Shown one piece after another: positions 12,501 to 24,500 of a DNA stretch of 64,000 nt (the stretch's first letter is position 1; each line of letters opens with the position of its first letter). The translations under genes and the position numbers were made by a program. Under the pieces are notes generated by a model. It made no database searches and was not told the origin of the DNA. It saw only the letters and a list, made by a program, of their open reading frames with translations. Source of the stretch: Erythrocercus mccallii (lineage: Eukaryota; Chordata; Aves; Passeriformes; Dicruridae); NCBI GenBank assembly GCA_013397435.1, contig VZRG01000372.1, forward strand, positions 530,875 to 594,874, given 5' to 3'.

Positions 12501-15500
12501 TCAGAGCCCTTCCAGGACCTAAAGGAGCTCCAGGAGAGCTGGAGAGGGGCTGGGGACAAGGGATGGAGGGACAGGACCCAGGGAATGGCCTCAGAGTGGG
12601 AAAGGGGAGATTTAGATGGGATATTGGGCAGGAATTCCTGACTGGGAGGATGGGGAGGGGCTGAGCTGCCCCTGAATCCTTGGAAGTGCCCAAGACCAGC
12701 CTGGATAGGGCTTGGAGCACCCTGGGACAGTGGAAGGTGTCCCTGCCATGGCAGAGGGTGACACTTGGATGAGCTTTAAGGTCCCTCCCAACCCAAACCA
12801 TTCCAGGATTCTGTTACACAAATCTCTGCGAAAGGAAGGGATAAATTGAGTGGGATAAGGAAAAAAAATAAGAATTTGCTGGAAGTCTGTGTGATCACAT
12901 CCCCTCCTATCAGCATTTCTTCCCATCAGGATGGGGCAGTGCTTTTAACCGCTTTTAACCGCTTTTATTAATTTAAATACTTATTTAATCAGCCTTTAAA
13001 CCCTTCTGCTCTCTGTGCTTCCTTCAGGAGCCCTGCTGGGGCTCTTTTGTCTCTGAGGTGTGATTTCCATCCTGACTCTCCTTGTTCTGTCCAGAGGGAC
13101 TCCCTTGGTTTTCCTTGCAGGATTGAGTTGGTTCCTGGCACCAAAATGCAGTGGCAGAACAGATTTGCTGTCTTCTCCTCAAGGCTGGTGAGGAGCAGGA
13201 AGTTTTTCCCTTGGCACAAGGGCAGAGCTGGGCACGGGCTGGTCTCTCAGCCCTTCCACACCTGAGCAGCCTCAGGGAAGGGTTAATTGGGATCATTTTT
13301 GGGGTGCTGAGTCTGAGCTGTTGGAAGAACCCTCAGATCTCCTGGGTTTGTTCTTCTGGTGTTGAGAGTGGGATCCTGAAAGCTCATCCCTGGGGCTCTG
13401 CAGCCTTCAGCTGCTCAAAATTCACTGGCCATGATTGAAAACTCAAAATACAGACCAACAGAAAATGTAAAAGTTTTTAAAAAATCCATCTTCCCCCACA
13501 GCTGAACACAGGGTAATGACCAACGTCTCAGTGGATCTCACCAGGGAGGGAGAAACTGCAAAACAATTGCGAAATATAAGGAATACTTTGATAACTTAAG
13601 CAGTTTAAAGCATCACAAAGTTATTCTATCATGTGCCATTTAATTAAGTGCTGGCTTTTCACATTCATTATACATCAAGCTGACAATTTAAATCCTTTAA
13701 TCCAACACAGGCGGCTATTTAGTCTCTGTTCATTGTAATTCACAGCTCTCCCTTTCCTCTTAATTTGTGTGGCCTGCCCAGGGTGATGAACGTCCCTCTC
13801 TGATGCTGCTTCCTCTGAGCAGCTTCAAATCTGCTCATTATGTACCTCGTGGAATTGGAATGTTTTTCACCTCAGTTCAGAGGGAAAACCTTTCATCTGC
13901 TCTCCCCTCTGCAGCAGGGAGTGGGGAGTTGCTGACAGTACCCCCATGTTCCTGATGGTGATCCTGGGCTGGCATTCCAGCATTCCTGCAGCTGCTCCTT
14001 CCTTCTCCTTTTCCTTCTCTCACTCCTGGTGTGGGTTTAATCCATCCCCACCTTGGTTTTGGCTCTGCCCCACCCTCCCCTTGGCATCCCACAGGTGTTC
14101 TCCTCCAATTTTCCTCTCATCCCTGATGCTGCTGCTCCAGCCTCACCTTTTATGTCTCCATCTCTGGATTTTATTTTGTTCTCCTTGGGGTCGTTTTATC
14201 CCTGATCAGTCAGCCTGTGATCCTGACTCCCTGACATGGATATTTCACTTTTCCTGGATATTTAATTTATTTCCTGCTTGTGATCCTGACTCCCTCACAT
14301 TTCATTTTTCCCGATTATTTAATTTATTTCCTGCTTGTGAGCCTGACTCCCTGACATGGATATTTCACTTTTCCCAGTTACTTTATTTCCTGCTCTCAGA
14401 GCAGAAGGGGAGCACTGAGGCTGAACCAGCAGCTCCTGTGCTCTGGTGCCGATTTTTGGCACAGTGGAATTGTTGGAAGGAGGCAGCAGAAGCCTTTTGT
14501 TTTCCCTGGGATTTCTCTGTGGCACAGGAAGGGCTCCTTTGAGCCTCTGAAGTGGCAGCAGAGCCTTTTTTGGGGGGGTTACACCCTAATCCCCCCTGAG
14601 CACCTTGGGATTACCCAAATCCTGGGATTGCTGCAAGGAGGAGAGGGCCAGACAAAAGCTGCAGCTCACCCAGATGGATTTTGTAGACAAAAGCTGCAGC
14701 TTCCATTTTTTTTTTCCCCCAGTCTGGTTTGGTTTTCCCTTCCTCATGTCCAGAGTCATTTGTCTTTTGTTCTCCCAAGACATGTCCAGTGCATGAATCC
14801 TTGGAAGCTGCTTGATAATCTGTGTGACCTGCACATCTGTTACTGGAATTTGTTCTGTTTGAGGTGAAACCATTTGCAGAGGGGAAGGATGCAGCACCTC
14901 CAGGCATTCCCTGCATCCCAGCCCTCCTCTGCCTCCAGCTTTGGCATTTCTGGGGTTGGACTCGTTGATCTGGGAGGGCTTTTCCAACCTAAATGGTTCT
15001 AAATGGGCACCACTGGGTTTGTCTTTCTCATTTTCTGCCCTCTCAGCCAGACTTTTCATGGATGTGGAGCTGCTGGAGCAGTTCCAGGGCTGCTCCAAGG
15101 GCTGGAGCCAGGCTGGGAGAGCTGGGAATGTTCACCTGGAGAAGGGAAAGATCCAGGGAGAGCTCCGAGCCCCTGGCAGGGCCTGAAGGAGCTCCAGGAA
15201 AGCTGGAGAGGGGCTGGGGACAAGGGATGGAGGGACAGGACACAGGGAATGGATTCCTGTCCAACCTGGCCTTGGACGTTCCAGGGATCCAGGGGCAGCC
15301 ACAGCTGCTCTGGGCACCCTCCCAGGGAACAATTCCTGCCCAAAATCCCATCTAAATCTCCTCTTTCCCACTGGGAAGCCATTGCCTGTGTCCTGTCCCT
15401 CCATCCCTTGGGAATATTCTCTCTCCAGCTTCGTTTTTGGTTCTTCCAGGCACTGGAAAGCCACAGTTGGGTCACCAGCTCCAATTCTCAATTCTCTCAG

Positions 15501-18500
15501 CCTTTCCTGCAGGAGATGTGGAGGGATTTCTGCCTTCACCCTAAAACCCATCCCTGTGTGAGACACCATCAGCGAGAAGAGGAAATCTCTCAAAATCTCT
15601 CTTCCTCCCTCCTGTTTTTAGTTGCGTGGAACATTTTTTTTTTTTTTTGAAAGGCAAAGCAGATTTTTGGGACGCTGTGGCCGCTCCTGGGCGTGTCAAA
15701 CCCCTCTCTCCCTTGGCTTGCCACTTCCCACCTTTCTTTTCCCTCCCATTTCTGCAGCAGTGACATTGTGCTCCGTGCCGTTGATTGAAGTTCTCCCTGA
15801 AAGGATGTGCACTTGAACTGTCAGCACGGCGAGTGATTGACAGCGGGTGGAAGCACTTTTTGTGTCAAGGCTTTGTCAAGGCATTGTTGTAAAACCTCCT
15901 TTCCTGAATGCCAATAATTCCTGCTCCAGCTTCTTCCATCAAAAAGCTTCTCCCTGCCGGTTGCAGAATGGTATTTAATGCTTGAGAGTTTTTTCCCCTA
16001 ATAGGCAAATGTAAGGGGAGTGAATAACGAGGTGAGTCTGTTTGGGGAGGCTCCTGCGAGCAGATTTACAGCCCAAGAGAAAGGGAAAAACTCCTTGTTT
16101 TTTATTCCTTTGTACACCCAGAGAACCCGAAGGGAGAGTTTGGTTAATTCCATGGCTGCCCTCGCTGCTCACCCAGCACATGTTCCCTAATAAAGATCTT
16201 TCATAACTCACAGCTGGTGATTTGTTTCATGAGAAATGTTTTGGGGTTTTTTTTTATAAATGCTTGCATTAAACTAAATAATTTCCTATGGTTTTAAAGA
16301 TTTTGAATACTCTAAAGACATTTTTAATAATCAAAGAATTTCCTGTTTTGAAATTCCCTTTGGCCATTGGAGGAGGTGTGAAATGTTGCATCTCCTTGAT
16401 TTATTTTTGCATTGATACTTTATTATTTTAATTATTGTTATTATTATTATTATGTCAAAATTCTGTAGATAAAATTTCCATTTGCTTTTCATAAGCCACG
16501 GAATCATAGAAGGATTAAGGTTGAAAAAAAACCTTTAAGATCATCAAATCCAAGTTTCTTAAAGGCTTGAGGTGAACAAGCCACACCTCTGGGCAGGCAG
16601 AATTCAACCAAAGCTTTTGTTAAAGGTTAAAAACCATCTGAGGCCAGGAGCTGGTTGGGTTTGGAGTGAGTTTAAGGGAGGAACAATTTTATTTGGGATC
16701 CACCATGGTTATTTGCTTTACAAAAAGATTCTGATTCCACCCAGCATCATTTTTCCTACAGAATAAATTTTAAAATTTGAAAGAGTTTCTAATCCAAGAG
16801 GAAGGCAGAAAATTCCTGTGCTCTCTGCCTTCACTCTGTGTCACTTTTAGCACTTCTGCTTGATGACTGCAACATAAATAATTTCAATTTGGGCTACTCA
16901 GAGCACAAAAACCATAATTTTCTTGACTGCAGAACTCACCCAACTTGAGCAGGGTCAGAAATGTTTCATTGTTCTGGAGATCCGTGAGGAAAATGTCTTG
17001 GAAATGGAATTAAATTTCCCCTCAGAGATGGAAAGTGTTTAAAAGAGCCAGCAGGGCTGGGCTGGGAAGGTCAGCAGTGGTTGAAATGTGTTGGTTGGAT
17101 TTTTTTGCAGGAGTTCTGGAGTTTGGCTGTAGCAAAACTTGGTGGTGGAAGGAGCAAATTTTGAAACCTCCCCAGGTTTAGGAGTTGTATTTAATTTAGG
17201 AATTGTGTTTTAGGAGTTTTATTTACTTTTAAGAATTGTGTTTTAGGAGTTGTATTTAATTTAGGAATTGTGTTTTAGGAGTTTTATTTACTTTTAGGAA
17301 TTGTGTTTTAGGAGTTGTATTTAATTTAGGAATTGTATTTTAGGAGCTGTATTTCCTTTCAGGAATTGTGTTTTAGGAGCTGTAATTTCCCTGCTGTGAG
17401 ATGCAGGAGGATTTGTGTTTGGTCCAAAATGAGAGGAGAATGAGGGAATTTTGAGAGCTCAGGAAGAAAAGTTCCACCTTTGCAATGAGGAAATAAAAGC
17501 CTGGAAAGTAAAGGAAAAGCACAGGATGCAGCAAATGGAAAGAAAGGAGAGGGAGGGAGGAGGAAGTGGAAGAGGTTATGAAGAGATTTTCTTGTTTTCT
17601 GGCCTTTTTCAAGAAGAGAAATCATTTCCATCCTTTGGGACTTTTAACACCCCCAGCAAGGACAGGTGAATTAAAGGTGCACTGAGATGCCTGAAGGGAT
17701 TCAGTGTGAGCTCAGCTGACTTCAGCTCAGAGATTCTGGCAAAAAATTAATTTGTGTATTATTAATTTGTGTATTAATAGAGGATTTGCTGCAGGTTTTT
17801 AGCAGGGGTTCACCTGGGAGGGAGGTGGGGTCTCCCCTTTTCCTGGTCTGATCTCCCACCCCAGCTGAAATGTGGAATTTTTTCCTATCAGGAATCCCTA
17901 AAATGTGATTTATTTGTTTTCTTTTACCTAAAAGGTGGTGAAAGGCCTGACCTATTTATGGAGTCTGAAGATTTTACACAGAGGTGAGTAGCAGATGGTT
18001 TCTGTTTTGCAATGAAAATTTAACACCACTTTCTACAAAGACACTGGACCAAGCAAACATCTGCTTTGAGTCCAGTGGGGTAATGCAGAATGAATTTTGC
18101 TCATTAAACCTTGCACACTTTCTTGTAAAACATTTTTATTGCTCTTTCATTGCCCTCCTTCCTCCCCTGAAAAGAAAAGGACTGAAGAGAGAAATGAGTT
18201 TTACGGGGATTTAGAAGCTTGGGGTTGCAAACAGGTGCCCAGTGGAAAAGTCAGCACAGAAATGAAGATGTTTGACTGGTATTGGGAGCAAAAAATAGGC
18301 AAGGAATTTCCTTTTCCAAGGAAATTTCAGAAATGCCAAGGGATTTTCAGAAATCTCATGTGACAGCCACAAGTGTTGCTGGAGGCTCAGACCTTTAAAA
18401 ATCACATCTCACTGTCCCCTACCATGGTCAGGGACACTTAAAGGCTTTAAACCTGCTTGGCCATAAGTCACTTTTGGGTTTTGGTGTTTATTCTCTTTTC

Positions 18501-21500
18501 CTGCAGCTAATTTAGGGCATTCTTTCTAAACTTCTCATTTATCCCTTGCTTTTTCCTGTTAAATTTTGTTTAAAATGCGTCTGTTTGGAAAAATTAATTC
18601 AGATCCACCAAAATTTCAAAAAAAAAAAACAATGTGGAAAATGCTGTTTAAAGAACAAGAGAAGCCCATTCCCCATACACCAAACTTCCAAAAAAAAAAA
18701 GGAAAAAATAAGAAAAAAAGGAGAAATTCATTCCATTTTTAATGTTTCCAAGGTGTCCGGAAGGAGCTGCTCTGGTCCCTGATGTTGCTGTGTAATTCTC
18801 ACATCTATTCCTTCATCCTGGGGATACATTTGGGGGCTGCAGCTTGTTCCAGAGGGAAAGAGCATCTCAGTGCACCTTTAATTCACCTGTCCTTGCTGGG
18901 GGGATGTTAAAAGTCCCAAAGGCCAAAGAATGGAACGATTTCTCTTCTTAAAAAGGCCAGAAAACAAGAAAATCTCCTCATAACCTCTTCCACTTCCTCC
19001 TCCCTCCCTCTCCTTTCTTTCCATTTGCTGCATCGTGTGCTTTTCCTTTACTTTCCAGGCTTTTATTTACTGATTGCAAAGGTGGAACTTTTCTTCCTGA
19101 ACTGTCAAAATTCCCTCATTCTCCTCTCATTTTGGACCGAACACAAATCCTCCTGCATCTCACAGCAGGGGAATTACAGCTCCTGAAACACAACTCCTAG
19201 GGGTGAATAGAAAAGCTGGGCAGACGTTAAATGTGAGAGCCTCTCTCCCTGATTGCCATTCCCTGGGGAATTCCCTTTTCCTTATGGGGAGAATCCTGAT
19301 TTTTGGAGAGGCTGGGAAGTCACAGGGAGGTTCCCGGTCAGGTGAAGGGTCAGCACCAAAATCCTGGGATGGTTTGGGATTGAAAAGGGATTGAATCCCA
19401 TCTCATCCCATTCCACGGGACACCTGCCACTATCCCAGGCTCCAGCCTGGCTTTGGACATTGCAGGGATGCAGGAGCAGTCACAGCTGCTCTGGGAATTC
19501 CATCCCAGCCCCTCCCAGTCAGGACATGCCTCTGGTTCCTCCTCAGTCCTTCAGCTCTCCATCCCAAGGGATGGCTCTGACTTGGGAGCAAGAGGGAGGC
19601 GGCCAAAAAAAAAGCAGCAGAGATCCAGTTAGGACCTGGATTTTCTGGATTCACAGGATTCTTAATGCTGGAATAACCCTGTGAGCCCATCCAGTCTCCC
19701 TGGCAGTGCCAAGGGACAGACACATCCCCAGGGCTTTGAAACCCCTCCAGGCATGGAAACCTTTTCCTGTGAGCAAATCTTCCCTAAAACCCAACTTTGA
19801 GCCTCCCCTGGCACAGCTTGAGGGCTTCTCAAGGGCTGGATTTGACCCTGGGCTGGATGAAAAGAGCAGGAATAACCCAGAGCAGACACAGGTGGCTGAG
19901 GTGGTTTCATTTTTGGGGTGGTTTGAACATCTCCCCTGCTCTCCTGGGTGCTGCCAGCTGCAGGGATTGATCAGCTCTATCCCCTCCCAGCAAGAGGAGG
20001 AACAGTCAGGTGCTGGAGCAGAATTGTCAGAAATAAATAGAAAAATCATTCAATAATAATTAGAATTTATTAGTTAATATAAATAAATATTAGAATATTA
20101 GAATATATTAATATTAGAATAATAATTAGAATTTATTAGAAATAAATTCACAGGAATTGTCAGAATAAATAGAAAAGAAGAGGTAGCAGGAACATCCATG
20201 GCTGGGTGTGGCTCTGAAAAGGCTTCACACCACAATTTTGTAACACCCAAAAAGAAAAAATATTCAAAATTTTAAACCTTTTTTTTATTTTTCTAGCCAC
20301 TTTCTGATTGTGATTTGGAGAGAGCATCAATGCTGTGACGTTTTCTTCTTGTGCTGCTGTACTTTTAGAACCTGGCTGAGATTTTTGCTGTGCCAGTAGA
20401 ACAAAATCTCCCCTCCTGCCTGGGTTTCCTCGCCTTGATTGAGGAGCAGCTCTGGGATTTTGATGAACGATGTTTGGTCCTTGCAGTGGTCTGAAGAAAA
20501 GCTCAGACACTGAGTTTTCATCACTCTTCTGATTTTTCTGGCCTTGCTCTGTGGCTGGATTGACCCAGCACTGCAGGGCACCATGAGCATTCCAGGTGCA
20601 GCAGCTTCCCCCAGGATTGTGTTATTTTCCCCATTTTTAAGGTGCAGAAAATGTGAATTTCTGTATCTTCAGAGCAGGGACAGAAGGATGGGGTGGCAGG
20701 CAGGTGAGATGTCCTTCAGCTGTCTCCTGGTTTTGATGCTCAGAGGTAAAAGAAGGAATTTTGATCCTGAATTTTTTGCTGTCTCACCCTGGACAGAGCA
20801 GCAGAGTCAGGAATTTCCAAGCTGAAGCAGTCCCAGGGCAGAGCTGAGTGCCTGGAGCAGGGAATTAAAGCCCACAAACAATGAGCAAGTCTTTTACTGC
20901 AGATCAGACATCTCAGCAAATATTACAGCTTCACTTCAAAACAAACCTCACAACTAATGAGGTGATAGCCGTGCATATTAATAAACCCCGAGCTGGAGTC
21001 ATCACACCCACTTCAAACATAAACATAAGATTAACACCTCCACCACTTCCTTGGAAGATGTGAGAATGTCCCAATGATAAGTGTGCTCTTTTCCCCAGAG
21101 GATAAGAAGTAGAAATGGAAGGGTAATGAGAAATTAACTTAGATTTAAAACAGAATTAGCAATTAAACAAGTCTAATCATGTACAAAGTCAAAGTTTGTC
21201 TAAAGACAAACCGAAATCTGTTAAGTTCAAGAATAAGTATAGACCGTGTGCTATTTTATCTGCTGCGTTTTGCTTTGTTCACACCTGCTTATTAAAAGAA
21301 GTGCAGGAAATCAATGTTACCCACTTGTGTTTAATTGTACGGAGCTGGATTGCTGGGCTTGGCTCCGAGGGGGGTTCTATAGATGCCATTTCTATATTTG
21401 TGTCATGGTTGGGGCACCTCAGTCGCTGGTTAGGTTTTAAATTGCAAGTTCTGGAAGCGTTGCTGGTTTGAAACGAGGGAGAGCTGAGGATGCGGAGATC

Positions 21501-24500
21501 AGTTCTGTGGCAGGAGGAGGTTTGGGCAGCCCTCAGAGCATCTCCTTTTCCCCCAGGATGTCAGAAATCCAAGGAGATTCCATTCCTCTTTGTTCTGGGA
21601 GGTGCTGGCTGGCAGGGACAGGCACTGCAGGAGTGTTCCCATCTCCTCAGCAGTGATTGTTTGCTGAGGATTTCACCAGAGATGCCCAGAGCTGCAGATT
21701 TGACTCTCCCCCCCGCCTCCTATTTTATCTCTGGGGGATATAATCAGCCTAATTAGGGCCACCTAATGAAACACAGACACAAATCCAGGGGTGTTTGTGG
21801 ATTTATCAACCTGGGATAGAGGATGCTGCCCCTGCCCTTGGCAGGAGGGGACAGGATGAGCTTTAAGGTCCCCTCCTACCCAAGGCAGCCCAGGATTCTG
21901 TGTTTCCCTGTGTTTATTTATGTCTCTGTGTATAGCTAAACACAGGCTTGCCCACTCATGGACCACTTAAGGCTTATTTAAAAAAAAAAAAATCAATCCT
22001 GGCCTCTGCCAAACCACGCTGCTGCCTTCCTTGAACCTGGCCTGTTGCTGTTTGCTGTTTTTAAAAGCCAGGAGAAGTCAAGAGCCAGCTTTTAAAGCAT
22101 CTCAGGGCTTTTTTTTTTAAATTTTTTTTTTCTTTCCCTCACACAATCATGAATCTGTTTGCTTTTCAATGCCACCAAGGAGTGAAATGTTTGGCGTTCA
22201 AAAAGCTGAACCTCGGATGGTTCTATTTACTGGTGAGTAAGAGCTTGAGGTCCTGTTTGTTTGCAGAGAGGTGAAACTACTCAGGCAGCTCCATCAGGAG
22301 GAGAACTTGTTCATCCTCTCTAATGATGCTTCATAGAAATCATTTGTATTAAGCAAGCCCTGGTAATGGGAGCATAATGACCCCTTTTGGCTCTTGTTTA
22401 AATTCTTTCACTTCTCAACACTAATATTAATCACAAGCAGATGGTGCAGAACATTATTTATGCACACTCGTTTCCCAAACCCAAAAAAATATTTAACCCA
22501 TTAACTGGAGTGGGTGATGAGACCAAAAGGCTGATTTGCTGATGAGCTGATGTTCCTCCCTGCTTTCAGCAGCAGATCTTTTGTGCAGGGCTGTCACTTC
22601 CTTTGCATTTTGAGGAAATGAGCACAGCCATTAGAATGTACAGCAGATATTTGATTAAATTCCCTGATTCTGGGGTGCTGTTGAGTTCTGCTGGAAGGAC
22701 AGCTCGGATTTGCTCTCACAGGGTTTGTTTGGCTGGCCCTTGCTCTGTAAGGGTCCCCAACCTCCCCTGCCCAATTTTAATGGGCCAATTACCCACTGCT
22801 TCCTTCCTTTGAGGATTTTCTCCTCTTTTCAGCTTTGTTTGTGGAAGGATTTGAGGATCCTTTTTGTTACAGCTAAGAGCAGAAGTGGTTATATTCAGTT
22901 TTCCCCCTAAAACTTGGCAACAGCTGGACATCCTGGAATATCAACATTCCCCGTGTGCTCTTGGGGTTGGGTTCATTCCACCCCCAGCCAAGCCCAGCTC
23001 CCTGTTTTTAGGAAGAAGGTGAAACAGGATTATTCTGCACCTTGTTCTGCTCAGGATTCAGGAGAGAGCCTCTGGTGTGCTCAGCACGTCTGCTTGGATT
23101 TAGCAAAGTCACTCAGCTCCAGAGGAGGCGAAACTCCATCAAAAGTGCAGCACGTGGGTGGAATTCCTAAAGATGGAGATCGGCAAACACAAAGTGAGGC
23201 TTTGGATGCTCAGGACTGGGGGTTTTTTTGGAGGGGAAAATTACAGAATTTACAGAAATTACAGTACCAGCAGTGTTGATGCCTCACTTAAGAAGTACTG
23301 ATGCACCTGGGCTCTGTAGGAGCTATTGGATGCTCCCCTTTTTAATCTGGATTTTTTAGCTCAAACACAGGCGAGTGTTTAATCAGCTTCTTAATTGAGG
23401 TTCTACATTTCTACATCACAGAGACAAATTAAGGCAGCTCCTGTGCTACCAGGAAACAGCTGCTAAACCAAGGCAAACCTAATGATAAACAAAATTAGGT
23501 TCTTTTCTAGTTGGGTTTCATCCATCTGCCCCCAACCAGTGCTCACTTTTAGAGGAGGCACTGATTCAAGCTGTTGCTTTTAATCCATTTTGACAGAAGA
23601 AAGCAGTGATTAGGCAAAGCCAGGCTCTAATCTTCCCATGTTTAAGCCAAGCCATAACGTGCACGTTCTGCTCCCCCACTGGCATCCCTGGGACTGCAAA
23701 GATGTTCAGTGTTTGCTGCACTAAAGCCAGGCTGGATGTTGAGTTTATTCCCCTCTTGATTTTACAGCAGTGCACCAGCTTCCTTTGGCATCAGGGGAAC
23801 TCAGCATATTTTCACTGATATTCTGGTTTTGAGATAGACATTGATGGTTTATTTATGGAATTCAATCCTTTTTTCAGGCCTATTTTCCAGTTTGGTAAAA
23901 TCCCTGTGGGTTCTGTTCCTGTCCATCAGTGCAGTTGGTGTCTGTTCCAGCTTGGCGTCACCTGCAGGTTTAATAATGTGGATTTTTTGTATTGTATAAA
24001 GTCATTTGTGTAAATACCCGATAATACCTGTACGGAGAGGATGTATTTTATATTTTTATATATATATGGAATTTTATCTGTGCTGCTGACTTACAAACCA
24101 TTGCATTTGAAAGAGATATTTGTAATATTTCCCACCTAAAGCCACCATGCCAATGCTCCCTGGATATTTGGGGTTGTCCTGTGCAGAGCCACGAGCTGGA
24201 TTTTGGTTTTACTTCCTTCCAATGGAGGACATTCTGTATTTCTGTAGAAATGGTGTCTGGATTAGCCAGGATAATACGGATAATCCCCTTTTTTTTCCCC
24301 CCAAACAGATGTGAAGCCCTCCAATATGTTGGTGAACACCCGGGGCCAGGTGAAGCTCTGTGACTTTGGGGTCAGCACCCAGGTAAATTCCCCCTTTTGC
24401 ATCTCTCCCCATTCCCTTCCTGATGTCAAAATCACCCAGAGCAAACCCCTCTCTGCTGGGACAACCCTTTTCATTTTTAATCTCTGGGCGACTTTTCCTT

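Larger units (their letters stand above)
12200..17934 (+). other. MAP2K5 intron
   Basis: This 5.7-kb intron is rich in CR1 fragments (12415-12815, 14880-15003, 15050-15480, 16498-16600). It also holds a three-copy ~60-bp repeat (14216-14397), a unique block with a PBX/MEIS-type motif (15760-15960), a 33-bp minisatellite (17180-17392) and the left arm of the large inverted repeat (17363-17690). Confidence 0.9.
17984..24308 (+). other. MAP2K5 intron
   Basis: This 6.3-kb intron contains the right arm of the inverted repeat (18862-19201), minus-strand CR1 pieces at 19360-19545 and 19645-19860, an A/T array (20021-20176) and a plus CR1 end (21765-21905). A unique stretch at 20880-21480 includes a 60-codon open frame at 20881-21063 with no recognisable homology. 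The rest shows nothing identifiable. Confidence 0.9.

Noticed and set aside
15003..15650. 215-codon plus-strand open frame
   Set aside because: It runs through the CR1 chimera; its sequence is translated repeat.
20881..21063. 60-codon frame with a somewhat protein-like sequence (starts MSKSFTADQ)
   Set aside because: No splice sites or homologue that I recognise; it lies deep in an intron. It may be conserved non-coding DNA.
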